From Strigamia acuminata (taxonomy: Eukaryota > Arthropoda > Chilopoda > Geophilomorpha > Linotaeniidae): DNA of 64,000 bases. This document shows, one piece after another, positions 42,340-56,400 of this stretch. Under the pieces are notes generated by a model. That model had not been told where the DNA came from. It did not search any database and saw only the letters and a program-made list of their open reading frames with translations. The DNA lies in NCBI GenBank assembly GCA_949358305.1, contig OX442316.1:19220001-19284000 (forward strand). The letters are read 5' to 3'. Each line of letters opens with the position of its first letter. The first letter of the stretch is position 1. The position numbers were made by a program, and so were the translations under genes.

Positions 42340-42740
42340 CTTGATCGATTGGTTGAGTTCGTTGAAACACTGGGTCGTGACGAAATCGTTGGCGTGCAGT
42401 AAATGTGGTTTGGAGAACGCGTTGTTGTCTTCGTTCACGCGGAAGATGTTTTTGTAGCAGCATTTGGTGTTGGCATCATAAAACGGGTGATTTGTGATGA
42501 TTTTGAGTGGTAGGGGTCGAGTTTTGGGATTTTGCATCCGGGTGAACCTTGGCACCCTTGGATCACGGTGTTTGGAAAATGGCTGCTCGAAGATGATGCC
42601 GAGGAACTGTTGTGAGAATGCCGAGGAACTGTTGTGAGAATGCCGAGGAACTGTTGTGAGAATGCCGAGGAACTGTTGTGAGAATGCCGATTAATCGGAA
42701 GCCAAAGTTGTTCATCTCAAATAGAAAATGTCTATTGTCG
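42340..42740 (-). pseudogene. DUF229 N-terminal fragment, second copy
   Basis: Matches the start of the 20.4-22.1 kb DUF229 gene: MNNFGFRLIGILTT near 42715, then CYKNIFRVNED, FSKPHLLHAN and FVTTQCFNELNQSI. The segment between is deleted. A 22-bp piece (GCCGAGGAACTGTTGTGAGAAT) is expanded to four copies at about 42597-42685. It is truncated before the catalytic part, so it is a dead fragment produced by local duplication. Confidence 0.8.
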
Positions 42741-42769
42741 AGTAGAATATAGACTTCACGCACCTGGAT

Positions 42770-44410
42770 AGATTCAACTTTGGTGGCAGCCATTATGAAT
42801 TTGGCTGCAAAAACGAAAAAACCTCATTTAGTGTTGTTTTTGCGTAATAAATGGCGCATAAATTTTTTTTTTTATTCAACCAACGATTTGTGGTTGTAGT
42901 CCCCTTATTTGAACACAATTAATATGTATTTACTCACGTTTTGGAAATGCTTCGCCGGAAAGCACTTGTGATGCTTTAACTTTGGTGGCAGCCATTTTGA
43001 AAAACGAAAACACGGTATAAACGACTCCAAATAAACGTGGTTTTCGTTTTTGCGGTTATTAGTGGGCATTTCGTTTATATAAAGGAAAAAATAAACTTTG
43101 ATGCGCCTCACGTCATTTTTCAATTTAAAATGCAATTTTTGATGCTAGATTCCGAGTTTTTAGATCGTATAACAATTCTCGACCAGTTCCACACGATCGA
43201 AAATTCATCTCGCTGAAAACTATCCTAAATGAAAATGATAGCACAAAACGTGAATGCAAGTTATTATTTATTTTTTCATTATAATCCATCACATATACAC
43301 TGTCAAGAAACCTAAACACGGCTTCAAAACAATTAAAATTTTGAATTATAATATTCTTTAACACCTTGCGTAAAGATCTTTTTAAACCCCCCTCTTAAAA
43401 TAAGGAGAGAACATCAATTTGTTAAACACTAACTTAAGAGGAACCCAATGAGTTTAAGAGAACAAAAATAAAATTAATACATTCCATCACAGACAATGGG
43501 AATCATTCCCACTTACTTTCCCATCAAAAATCAACTGGAAAAAGAAAAAAAGAAAGAAAAAAAACAATACCTAATAAGAATAATAACATTAATAATAATA
43601 ATTATAGCACTTAAATTTTCTGAGCATATTTCAACATAAAACGCATTGCACTTTGCTTGAAACTAAAATTTATTTTAATAATATAATATCAAACCAAGAA
43701 AAGAAAATTAAATTAAATTTGCAAAATGAGCACTGTGTTCTAGATGGCACTAAAGCTCCCCGTCGCACAGTTAATAAAACTTTTTGTTAAATTATTCACT
43801 TAAAAAATATCTTATCCTTATCTAGTTCATTTCCTTCGTTCAAAATGCACACTGGCATGCCAGAAAATAAAAAAACAGCACTCAATAAAGCCCATTCTTG
43901 CAGCACACTTGTCTTTCAATAGAATGATTCCCTTCTTACAACCATGGATTGTTGAATGAAATTTGTAAACATAATATTCTTGTTTTTTTTTTCTGGAGAA
44001 AAATTTGTTCTTATACAGTTAATAATAATAATGGCACTTTTATGTACACCCGTGGAAATAAAAAACTTCCCTTGGTAACCGTGATTTTCCATTTGCCCAC
44101 CAGAGGCATGAAAAACTGTTGAGATTGGATGACATCACAGATCCCACATGGATCTGTTTTCATTCTGCTGTTCCCATTGGCTTAATTGATTACAAACAAT
44201 ACAAATACAATATTAATAAGTAGAAATTTTTGTTATTATTATTATTTGTGTAATTTTAAAATATTGTTAATAAAAACTATTAATTTATATTTCAATAACT
44301 GCTTTGATTTCATTTTCTTATTATAATTATTTTATCTGATTTTTGGAAGAATTTATGCAAATTAGATAAATAGAAAAAATAAAAACAGATACAAAATATT
44401 AGAAATCAAG
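42770..44410. other. AT-rich spacer with one short duplicated motif
   Basis: Two copies of the complement of ATGGCTGCCACCAAAGTT (near 42780 and 42980) give possible minus-strand starts reading MAATKV, but no following gene is evident. The rest is AT-rich with no recognised feature. The left end of the Tc1-like unit should lie here; I could not find convincing inverted repeats matching sequence right of 59299. Confidence 0.3.
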
Positions 44411-47400
44411 ATGCCACGTCTTACAAAACAACAAAAGGATAGGCTAACTGGACTTTATGATGCAGGGGTATTGTTTAAATTGTCAAACCAACTTATTAAT
44501 TTATTATTAAAACATCATTATTAAAAAAAATAACCAACAAGCAAAAATTTCAAAAATTCTATTCCTATACCGGTAGTATTGAAAAAAAACATTTTTAAAC
44601 AAACAAGAATATTAAATTAATATCTTTTTAAATTTATAGTATTTTAAATTTAATATTTTAAATTTAGTATTTTGAAATTTGTAGTATTGTGATGGATCGC
44701 GAGTCTAGGTGGTTTAGAAGCGTTTGAAAGACGCCGCGAAACAGTAAATTCACACACCCTGGTAGTTTCGTACCTGCCGTAAATCGAATGTGCGCAGGAA
44801 GTGGCAGCTAACACACTCTCAGATACTGTGCACCACACTAATATTTATTTGTGGCCGGGTATCCCGAGCTGTAAAACTCGGGGACAGAATGTCCGGTAGT
44901 CGCGTCTGAACCAAAACCCAACGCGTGACCCGCCAACAATCGTGTTTTCACACGAAGGCAAACGAATGCACGTCTCGTAGTGGCTCATAAGCAACCCCAA
45001 ACTGTCGAGTTTGAACGAGGATGGGCAATTTACTCGTGCTTATACAACGCACGGGCCCTAAACCTAACTCTAAACCTGACTTAATGCTTAATTAAAGCTA
45101 AAGCCCGAATGGCAGGCGGCTAAACTAAGCTAAACGCACGCGCAAGCGAAATGAAAGACACAAACTTCGAACTTATGGCCAACAAATCCTGTTTGGCCTT
45201 GGATGACGCGTCACGGCGATAAAATATGAACAAAAAGGAGCAGGAAAACAAATGGTGAACGAGTGGTGTAAAACCGTGAGTTAACACGCGAAATGAAATG
45301 AAAGCCTGAAACCGTGTTGCAGAATTCCAGGGCGAAAGCAAAGCCACAAGTGAGCTTCGGAGTTAAACCTCAGCCATGAGCACCGGCTCCAAAGGAGCAC
45401 CTACGCGTTCGGGATACTGAGATCAACTGAAGCAAAAGAGGAAAAATAGGGTGAGAGGTAAACTTGGACTCAACCAAGCTTGACCAATCACGGAAGAGTC
45501 AAGAGCCAATCACCACTGTCGGTGCATACTGATGAGTATGACTGATGACGACGCGTGATGACCAGAATAGATATGCAAATAAGGGGACAGGATAATTTGC
45601 GGAACCGCGGAACTGGCGGAACAGGCGGAACCGATGGGTTTGTGGAAAACCCGGTATCGCCAATTCTGTGGAAACGGCGGAACGGCGGAACTAGATTGTT
45701 TCATTGCCAAATTCCGCTGAACAAGCTGAAATATTGTAATCAAAATATCAAAATTAAACAAAAGTTTAATTAAATAGAAATAACCAAAAACAAAAATAAA
45801 TAAAAATCAACAAAAATAAAAATAAATAAAAATCAACAAAAATAAAAATAAATAAAAATAACCCAAAATAAAAGTACGATTGAAGTTTTGATACTAAATA
45901 ATCTTATTTATTTATCATTTTATCACGAGTTTTGTGCCTAAAAAATTAGATTTTACGCCCAACTTTTGTTTTTTACAATAAAAATGGTTTTTCCGTTTGA
46001 TAAATTCGTTTTACACCGATGCAAATTAATTAATTGAGACAAAAAATTGATTTTGGCCAAAAAAATGAATTTTTGGCCAAAAAAATGAATTTTTGGCCAA
46101 AAAAATGAATTTTTGGCCAAAAAAATGAATTTTTGGCCAAAAAAATGAATTTTTGGCCAAAAAAATGAATTTTTGACCAAAAAATTCATTTGTGGTTCGA
46201 AAAAGGGTTTTTTGAGTCAGAAAATTGATTTTTGAGTCAAAAAATTCAATTTTGACTGAAAAAACTTAAATTTTGACAGAAAAAAATTAAATTTTGACAG
46301 AAAAAAATTAAATTTTGACAGAAAAAAATTAAATTTTGACAGAAAAAAATTAAATTTTTACAGAAAAAAATTAAATTTTGACTCAAAAAATTGAATTTTG
46401 ACAGAAAAAAATTAAATTTTGACTCAAAAAATTGAATTTTTTTACCAAAAATGAATTTTTTCACCAAAAATGAATTTTTTCACCAAAAATGAAATTTTTC
46501 ACCAAAAATGAAATTTTTCACCAAAAATGAAATTTTTCACCAAAAATAAAATTTTTCACCAAAAATGAAATTTTTCACCAAAAATGAAATTTTTCACCAA
46601 AAATGAAATTTTTCACCAAAAATGAAATTTTTCACCAAAAATAAAATTTTTCACCAAAAATGAAATTTTTCTCCAAAAATGAAATTTTTCACCAAAAATG
46701 AAATTTTTCACCAAAAATGAAATTTTTCACCAAAAATGAAATTTTTCACCAAAAATGAAATTTTTCACCAAAAATGAAATTTTTCACCAAAAATGAAATT
46801 TTTCACCAAAAATGAAATTTTTCACCAAAAATCAATTTTTTTGCCAAAATCAATTTTTAGTCTCAATTAATAAATTTGCATCGGTTTAAAACGAATTTAT
46901 CAAACGGAAAAACTATTTTTATTGAAAAAAACGAAAGTTAGGCATAAAATCTAATTTTTTAGGCACAAAACTCGTGATAAAATGATAAATAAATAAGATT
47001 ATTTAGTATCAAAACTTCAATCGTACTTTTATTTTGGGTTATTTTTATTTATTTTTATTTTTATTGATTTTTATTTATTTTTGTTTTTGGTAATTTTTAT
47101 TTAATTAAACTTTTGTTTAATTTTGATATTTTTTTGGCCTGATCACAATATTTCAGCTTGTTCAGCGGAATTTGGCAATGAAACAATCTAGTTCCACCGT
47201 TCCGTCGTTTCCACAGAATCGCCAATTCTGCGGAAACGGCGGAACGGCTGAACAATAGCTATGGAGGTCAGGCAAAAATTAATTAAAATTAAAAATTAAA
47301 ATTTACAAAAGCAATCTTACAAAATTACAAATTCCAAGGTAACGAGTTGGATATTCTTTGTTTTCGATGTTTTTGTTTCAATTTGATAAGTTATGACTAA

Positions 47401-50400
47401 TTTGATACATCAATTTAAATGCCCTACCAAAAGCCCCAAAATCCAAAATTCAGAACTGATTTGTTGAAAATATTTTAACACTTAATGTGAAAAACTCCCC
47501 ATGACATCCAGCAGTTATAGTCTCAGTGAAATTAATCAACTACGAGTATTTTGTAAGGTTTAAAAAAAAATAACAAGAACTACATAAAATTTATCTACTT
47601 GCAACTGCAAAAAGATTTACAACTTTTTAAAATTAGCTTAACACGTAATTACGGTTGCTTTTTTAAAAAAAATTTAACGTAAAAAGCTTAAAAAATTAGG
47701 CGTTTAAACGAAATCAATTTCAAACATGAGCTCAGTGTGAATATGGCATTCTCTAATAAATGATTTATTCCTAGCAATTAGTATCTATCTGTTTAATGGG
47801 AGATTTTTTACAACATAGTGGTACATTGTTTTTTTCAAATCAAGAAAAATTAATACATTAAAACAAAACCCACTCGTTTATTTATTTTATTTTTTTGTTC
47901 TAATATATATTTTTATATATATTTCTACGTGCCAGTATCCAACCACGAACACAACAGTAATTTACAAATTTTATTTTCTCCCGATCAGCTTGTTCAGCTT
48001 GTTCCGCCGTTCCGCCGTTTCCGCAGAATTGGCGATTCCAGGTTTTCCTCAAACCCATCGGTTCCGCCTGTTCCGCCAGTTCCGCGGTTCCGCAAATTAT
48101 CCTGTCCCGCAAATAAGTTTGCATCCAAATCATAAACTAAAGAAGAAAAACTAGGAGTAGATAAGAGAAAAGTGAGAGAATGAAGAGAAAGTTAGGAGAG
48201 AGTAAGAGATAAGACAGAAGGAAAATGAGGAAAACTCACGTATCAAACATAAACAAAACAACAAAGGTAGGAAGATGACAAAATTAGGTTTAATAGGAAC
48301 AAACACGGGTTAACAATGCGTAAACTGTACGCGTAGGAAACACGGGCCGTGACACGCCCCCACAGCCAGAGTTTTATTACTCTGTTTGATGAAGTAATGA
48401 AACGATACAATCAATCAAAATCAATAACATAATCAATCGCAACATTAGCGAAGTAAACACAATCAAAAATGAACGAATCAAAGTCAGAAATAAACATGAT
48501 GCAAATTAAAACATTCGCGTGAAACGCGTTAAGACATAAACTCAAATCACAGTAAGGCAAATTGACACTTGGAATAAAGCTAAAACTAACACAAACTTAC
48601 GCTTCCAAGCAATCGTTGATTGCTGGAACTCCTACGCTCATTGCACCCATCTACATGACCGAGAGGAAAATTTAGGGGGTCATCTCCACCGGCACATGAT
48701 TCTCGGAGGAGGAATGAGGCGTCTCCCGGGCACGCGGATAGGTACAACAGGCGCGGAAAACACTGGAAAACAAACAAAAATAAATAATATATCACAGTCG
48801 GGTAAAATATAATGTTCACAAATATCACTCGAAATGCTAAACACAAACAATAAAATTAAACACGCGCCCAAATGGAGACTTATCCATTTGAACTTAGAAG
48901 TTGCGCACAAAACAAAAGTCACGTTCGAGAAACCGTTCACCAAGTTCGCAATGGTACTTCCTGAAACACTAATCACTATCACTGGCACCGTCCGGGAACA
49001 TCAGCTGGAAGAGTTCCTCCACCATTCCAACGACGCGATACACAAGGATGTCCTCCATTTGCCGCTCCGTCTTGGGATGATATTGCGTCAAGACGTCCGC
49101 GATAAGGGGTGATTCCCGCTGCATTTTCCGATGTTCTTATGCGTTGTTTCCGTTCCTTATCGAAATTGATGCAAATGGATCGAACTTCAGTCTGGAACTT
49201 GACCACGCGTGCAGAAATGTCGTCCAAATCTTCTTGGGGAATGTCCTCATCGATTTCCAGCTCAGAATCTAATTCTTCCTGATCCTCTAGCCCTTTAACC
49301 ATGCTGGAGACATCGGAAACTTCAATTTCCGGCTCTTCAGCCCGGTACCAATGGCGAAGATCCGACACATGAATAGGTTGGGAAATTTTCCCGTCTTGGT
49401 CCATCAAGAGCACGGTATTTGGTCCCAGGAGTCGATGAATCATATAAACGCCTTCAGTCCGGTGTTGGAAACCCGAACTTATTTGTTTATCAGTTGATGA
49501 CAAAACACGACTTTTGACGGTAACCCAATCCCCGGGTTTAAACGTATGGGGCCGCCGTTTTCGGTCATACCAACGCTTATGGCGTAGATGGGCGGCATCC
49601 AAGTTCTTCCTCGCCTCTTCACGGATGCGTAATAAGTATCGATGAAGAAAACGCGATTCATCTGGCGGCAGGGGTTCTCCGTCGTCAGTGTCAGAGTCGA
49701 CATCTCCTGGAAAGCGTGCTTCTTGTCCTGTGACCATCATGTAAGGTGAAAATTTGAGTGAGGTCTGGTAGGCAGTGTTAATTGCTAAAATAAAAGAACC
49801 AATGTGCTTATCCCAACGCGTATGTTCGTCTATATACGCGAGGATGCACGTTTTTAAAGATTGATTCAGTCTTTCCGCCAAGTTCCCTTGCGGATGATAG
49901 GCGGAAATATATTTATTTACCATTCCCATTTCGGCGCACTGTGCCTGGAACTTGGCAGAGCGAAAGGTTGGGGCGTTATCACTTATTATAGTTTTTGGAT
50001 AAGCCCATCTATAAGTGAACTTTTTAAGTTGTTTCACTGTGGTAGAAACGTCTGCCTTTTCGGTGAGTCTAACGTCCACCCAGCGACTGGCTGCATCCAC
50101 CATTACGAACGCGTAGCAGTGTCCGCCAGTGGACTTCAACTTTTTCCCGAAGTAGTCGACGTAAATGGTCCGAAACAACCGTCTCGGTTTCGCGGTCTCC
50201 ATCTCGCCATACGGTAACCTCCGCTCGACCTTCGCCCTTTGACAAGGTTCACAAACTTTAATCCAATTTGCTACATCTTTTTTCATCCCCGGCCAAAACA
50301 CACGGGTTTTTAGACGCATTAGTGTTTTCTCGATCCCGAGATGGCCAGAGGTTGGTGGGAAATGTAAGCAATGAAAATACTTGTAACGAAGGGATTGAGG

Positions 50401-53400
50401 GAGGTAAATACGACGCGTAGGAGCTCGTTGACCGATTTTAGTTGGTGGGAACTTGCAGAGCAGACCACGGTGTAACGCCATGTCCACTGCTCGTTTCTTA
50501 AGTTCTGCAGCTTCCATCTCACCTGGCGGCAGAGACCCTGAATTGAGATATAATATAAGTCCCTTAGACCATTCATCGGCTAGTTGGGCTTCTTTAACGG
50601 CTTTCTGCGTTGGGAGAATCTCAATTGTCGGATGATCCGCCGGAAGGGAGTAGAAACTCTCGTCAGACGAGTGCTCAGAGTGGTCAAGCAACTCCGCATC
50701 GATAGAGGGTGTTGGTGAGGCCAAATCTCGCCGTGGTTGCGTCCTCGGTGCCAAGTCCCGTGGAATCACAGGAATTTGAAACTCCTCGGAGTCCGTGTCC
50801 CCCGGCAGCTCCTCACTATCCAAAGACATTTCGCTGGCTTCCGAGCCCGTGGAGCGATCGAGGATGATGGGAGTTTTCTTCTTCGGTCTTCCGACCGGTC
50901 GCTTCTCCACAACCTTTTTTGGTCGCCCCCGTTTTCTCTTCTCAGGAACGTCAATTGGCAAAGAAACTGCACCTGACTCTTCTTCCGAAGTTGGTGGAAT
51001 AGGACGCGTTACGGGTAAAGATTTAGGCTGCGTCATGTCTCCGCTGGCCGGAGTCTTCCGCGGACGACCTCTTTTCCTTTTTACAGGAACGTCTTCCTTA
51101 GGCAAAGACACCGCCACAGATTCGTCCGACATTGGCAGAGTAGGCTGTGCTCCCGGCAAGGGTCCCGCCTGAGTCGGCCCCTTTGCAATGGGATTTTTCC
51201 GTGGACGTCCCCTTCCTCTTTTTGGAGGGGGCTCGTCCTCCACCGGACATACATCCACTGCCGTAGCCGACAAGGCGTTCAATCTCGCCAGGAACGCACG
51301 TTTCTGCTTACGCATTGTTACCGCTCTAACGATTTTACAGTTGGGTGATTTCCAATGAGTCACCTCATCTAACTCTTCCATTTTGGGTACTGGCCAGTCG
51401 TTGAAATCATCGAAGTACGCACAGTAGTACGTGTCATCCAACGCTGGACAGTCTTCGTCATCCAGCTCGATCGGCGGGTCAACTGGCGCTCGACTCAACG
51501 CATCGGCGACCCGATTCTTCGTACCACTACAGTGGAGGAATGTGAATCGATATTCCGACAGCGAAAGAATCCATCTCGCCAGCCGGCCCTTTGGCTCGCG
51601 CTGGGCCCACAGCCATGTTAAAGACTTGTGATCACTCTCAAGATAGAAATCCATCAACTCGAGGTATGCTCTAAAGCGTTTTACGGCCCAGACGGCGGCC
51701 AGGCACTCAATTTCCGTCGTCGTATAGTTTTTCTCTGCACTGTTTAAGGCCCGCGACGCAAAGGCAATTGGGACGCGTACGCCGTTATTGTTTATTTGCA
51801 TCAACGCGGCTCCCAGACCAGAATAACTCGCATCAGTTTGTAAGATGTAAGGCTTACTCCAGTCGGGGAAATTCCGGTGCAAAGTAGACAACGACACTTG
51901 GTTCTTGAGATACTCGAAAGCTGCCTGGTGTGCCGCCGTCCAGTTCCATGGCGCATTTTTACGCATAAGAACTCGAAAGACTTCACAGGTCTTGGAATAT
52001 CCTGGAAAGAACGACGAGTAGTACCCGATCATCCCCTTGAAGCGTTGTAATTCCTTCAAGTTAGTGGGGGCCGGGTACTTGCTGATCGCGTCGGTCTTCT
52101 TTGGGTTAGGACGAATAAGTCCTTCCTCGACAACATGTCCGAGCACCTCAAGACTTGTCTTGCACAACTCCGTTTTTCCTGCGTTCATTGTAAACCCCGC
52201 TTGGTCGAGCAAAGTGAGCACTTTTTGCAAGTGGGTCACATGCTCTTCGAAGGTCTTACTAAACACGATTATGTCGTCGATGTACACAAAGACAAACTTG
52301 TAGAGATGCTCAGCTAGAGTCAAATTCATGGCCCTTTGTAAGGTGGCAGGGCCATTGATCGGACCGAAGGGCATACGCGTATACTCAAAGAGTCCCCTGT
52401 GGGTGATAAACGCGAGATATCGTTCATCTCCAGGTCGGACCCCTATTTGGTGGAACGCCTCCCTTCCGTCGATGATGGAAAACCATTTTGCCCCACCCAG
52501 ATATGCAAAGATGTTGTCGATATCTGGGAGGGGGTAAACATCAGGCAAAGTTTGGGAGTTGATCGGCCTAAAATCCATTGCGCAGCGCCAGCGTCCGTCC
52601 TTCTTGGGGACAACCACGGGCGCTACGGCGCAGTCGCTTTTGGAGCGCTTGATTACTCCTTGCGCCAACTTTTGGTCGATATAGGCATCGATTATTTCTC
52701 TTTTTGCCGGATTCACCGGACGTACCGGGACATGAATAGGTCGGAAATCAGGCTTCAGATTCACCTCAAACTGTGTGTTATTACAGAGCCCCAGTTCCTC
52801 ACGAAAGATGTGAGCAACTGGTTTCAACGCATCTATTAAGTGATTAATGCGTTTTGGCTCCAACTGATTACACAGCTGATCATACACCCAAGCGAGGTTG
52901 GTAGGATCTCTGTTTGGGATGTATTGGACGAAATTAACATCATGCTGTCTTGGAGTACCTTCCGCCTTTTGACAAGCAGAAGAGGGCTCCACGTTGTCGA
53001 CGACATTTCTCTCTCCACTCGGAGAATCTGCAGTCTCAACCAACGTTCGTTTAGCCACCGCTTTAACTCTTGCTTTACGCAACTTAATGGCTCGACGCAT
53101 CTGACTCAAACACATGGCCTTTTTCCCAGGTTTACGCGTAACTCGCACGATGCGCTTTCGTGCGGTTTTTTCCCGTCTCTTAGGTGACCATATGAATGTC
53201 CATTTTTGAGCGTCCTGCCCTCTTCGAGCGACAACCACTTTGACAATACAAGGATTGTCTTCGTGTGGAGGCTCAAATAACTCCACTTCAAAATTACGCT
53301 TATTTAGCAAGACACAGTTAGCCTCACTAATTGGTGGTTTTGCAGCAACCACAGACTTCTCCTCTGCCTTCTCCCCCTTTGCCGGAATCGCGGGGGTCAG

Positions 53401-56400
53401 TTCCCGCTCCTCTTGGCCGACAAGCTTGACGGGCACCGCCGTTTCCTCTGGCTTGGGGACCGGCGGATTTCGCAAAGCCGGAAGGTTGTAAAGAGGGGGC
53501 CCCTTAACCGCAATTCCCTCCGGAAGGGAAGGTTGTTCCTTTGTTAAAGGGAATAAGATCACTGGATCAGATGCCCTAGCTTGCTCTTCTGTGAGGAAGG
53601 GGTGCCTCGTGCCATCCCCTAAGAGGAACCAGTATTCGTTGGCGTGGTCGGTACAAAGACCAACTGCCTTGCAGAAATCCAGCCCCAAGAGGAGCTCTTG
53701 AGATCCCTCCTCTATGATGAGGCAAGTAAAGCAAACTACCGCCGTAGGAGCACGGACGGCTAGTTGTGCACAGCCAACCACTTTGGTAATATGATTGTCG
53801 GCTGTCCGGATGGTTTCGTCCAGTTTCACCATTTCTATGCCTATCTCTTTTGCGAGTTTTTCATACAATGCCATGGTCATTATGCACGTCTGTGCACCGC
53901 TGTCCATCATTGCAATGAACTCGATATTGATCCAGGCGATTTTAACAAAGGCCGCGTCTCGCCGACAACGGTCCTTCAACCCGATTATCAATTTCGGCTC
54001 TTTGGAAGCCAAAAATTCGGGTGGTGACAACATAATGAAATTTGTCATTTTCGGCTTAGCAGCCGCTAGAGCGGTGGTACTGGTCTTCTGCAACGCAGGG
54101 GGTACCATCCAACCGCTTGTGCTATCTAAAGCCTCCAACGTCCGACTTATTTGGGTTTCGGGTCCACTGCCTTTCCGTTGGATGGTTTGGACAGTGGACC
54201 CTGGTCGTTTCCCGGAAACTGCCAGGGCTTAAAGCAGTGGGGACATAATGCGATGCGTTTTTCAATATCACGCATGTACCATCTGTCCTTCCGATTGCGC
54301 ACCCATTCAGCTCCGGGTGGCAACGGTGTTGTTGGGGGGTTAGCCGTATTGGCGAAGGTGTGGGCAGAATGTCCACATTGTGCCGCCCCCACAGCCGGAG
54401 TCGGCTTATTCTCCGAGACTTTTACAGACGCGTTTATTTGCGGCTCTGGCACTCTCGAAGGTGCAACACTAACAACGGACTGCCCAGCAACACTCTGCAG
54501 GTCCTCACTCGTAGCCCCAAACACTTCCGCCAACGCAACCAATTTCCGTTTGTCAAACTGAAAGCGACCAGGCGGAGGCTTCTCTGCCGCCTTTGTTTTG
54601 GCAGGCTCTACCACCTTTTTGGTCGCCTTAACAGCTTGCTTATCCTTATCCTTGGATTGAGGTCGAGGCACCGGACCTCTTCTCACTCCGCGCTCATCGA
54701 ACTTATACTGCTGAAGAGAACGCAACGCCAATTCGCTGTCAGCCTCCTGCCCCATCTCTATGGCCTGCGACATGAAGCGGACTCCGTACCGAGTCATTGC
54801 ATCCGTTATCTGCGGTTGAAGGCGATGTTTCGCCATATTCCACTGTTGCCCATCCCCCCGAATACCTATCATTTCGAGGTAACGACTGATTTCGCACAGA
54901 AATTCGGCCGTATCATCCCCTACTTCCTGCCAGGCATCCGTTAGGTAGACCGTTGCTTCGGCCTCCTTGAGGGAATAACGTTTCCGGAAACGCACAACAA
55001 ATTCATCCCATGTTTTTGGTTTATGGCGTAAGTGCAGGTACCAATTTAAGGGCTTCCCACACAGCGCCAACGGAATGAACAAGTCAATATACGCCTCATC
55101 CGGAATGCGCGTCATAATGTAATGTGCGCGCAATTTTGCAAGGAATCGTTCGACCGCATTATAGGATTGATCCTCCTCATCAAATATCGGCACATGTTCC
55201 GACCTCACATGCGACAAGTCATATTGATCATATCGCGTCTGCGGCCGCTGCCGGGGCGTCGGCGTTACCGCTGCCTGAGCGACCCGCGCCCGTTGCAAAC
55301 GCGTATTTACCGAATCCCCTCGCGCAGCTGCTGCGCGATCAACACTTGCTGTATCCGGCAAGCTAACAGCTGTCGACTTCGAGCGTATAATACTCCTCAT
55401 CACCTCACTGTTACATTGTGAGGGCGTACCCATTCGAGACCCCGCGCGAGCTGTCACGTCCGATGGTCTCTCTTTTGAAGGTAAACGAGGATTTACATCC
55501 CCTTGTAACCTTCCTACTACTGCAATTCCTTGCCTGTTCAACTCGCTAGGCGTCAGAATGCGTGAAGACTGAACACTTCCCCCAGGTTCCCTCTGACCGT
55601 CAGAACGAGGTCCATCACCAGGCAAAGGGTTATGAGGTCTTTGCTGCGCTGGTGGAATTACCTCCTCCTCGGGCTGTACAGCTAATGCCACGATTTCGGC
55701 CCTAATCACTTGTCTCACCCCCACAAGAGTCTCATCTCTATAATTTCCCAGTCGGTAGTCAACATGCTGACCAAACTGGTTTAATGCTCGGACCATACGC
55801 TCATTCATGGCCAATTCCGCATTTTGCAAATACGGCAGCCATTCCGGAGGCCGTTGACCAGCCTCTTCTTCCTCCTCCTCGACGTTATCCTCAGGACTAC
55901 TCCTTTGTTGAGGTGGCGCCGAAGGATTTGGTTGCACGGGCGTTAAAAGGTCCGAAGCAGACACATCGACACGAGACTCACGCGTAGACGGAGTAGTGTC
56001 CGGGCAGTAGGTACTATCCGTTGAAGTGGATTTATCCTCTACCTTTACTCGTGTGACATCCCCGTGTGGTCGCAAGAGGTACGGCGGCCCACCGCCTCTT
56101 GCCACGGGCAAGCCATACTCTGAGCGGGTTCTCGGAGGACGCGCATCAAGGGGACGCCGTGGAGTTTCATCACACAAGCGCTCCCCGACTCTACGCATCC
56201 AGCTAGGCCACACACTCTTGGAGTTATCCTCTTTCGGACAACCTCCTTCTGCCATTGCGTCAACTCAAGCAATTTAGCAGCAAAACTCAAATGGATGATC
56301 CACTCTAAAAAAGGCGAGTAACGATACCACTCGACCTTTGTTTTCCGAATAATGATTACTAGCCCACTGGAAACAGTTTATACGGCTAGCAATCGAAAAG

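Larger units (their letters stand above)
44688..48354 (-). repeat. gypsy 3' LTR, interrupted
   Basis: LTR sequence runs 44688-45583 and 48109-48354. The 2525-bp insert plus its 9-bp duplication accounts exactly for the excess over 1133 bp. Confidence 0.93.

Noticed and set aside
48586-48988. Possible env gene downstream of gypsy pol
   Set aside because: Frames are short, overlap the pol end, and lack a coherent surface/transmembrane layout.
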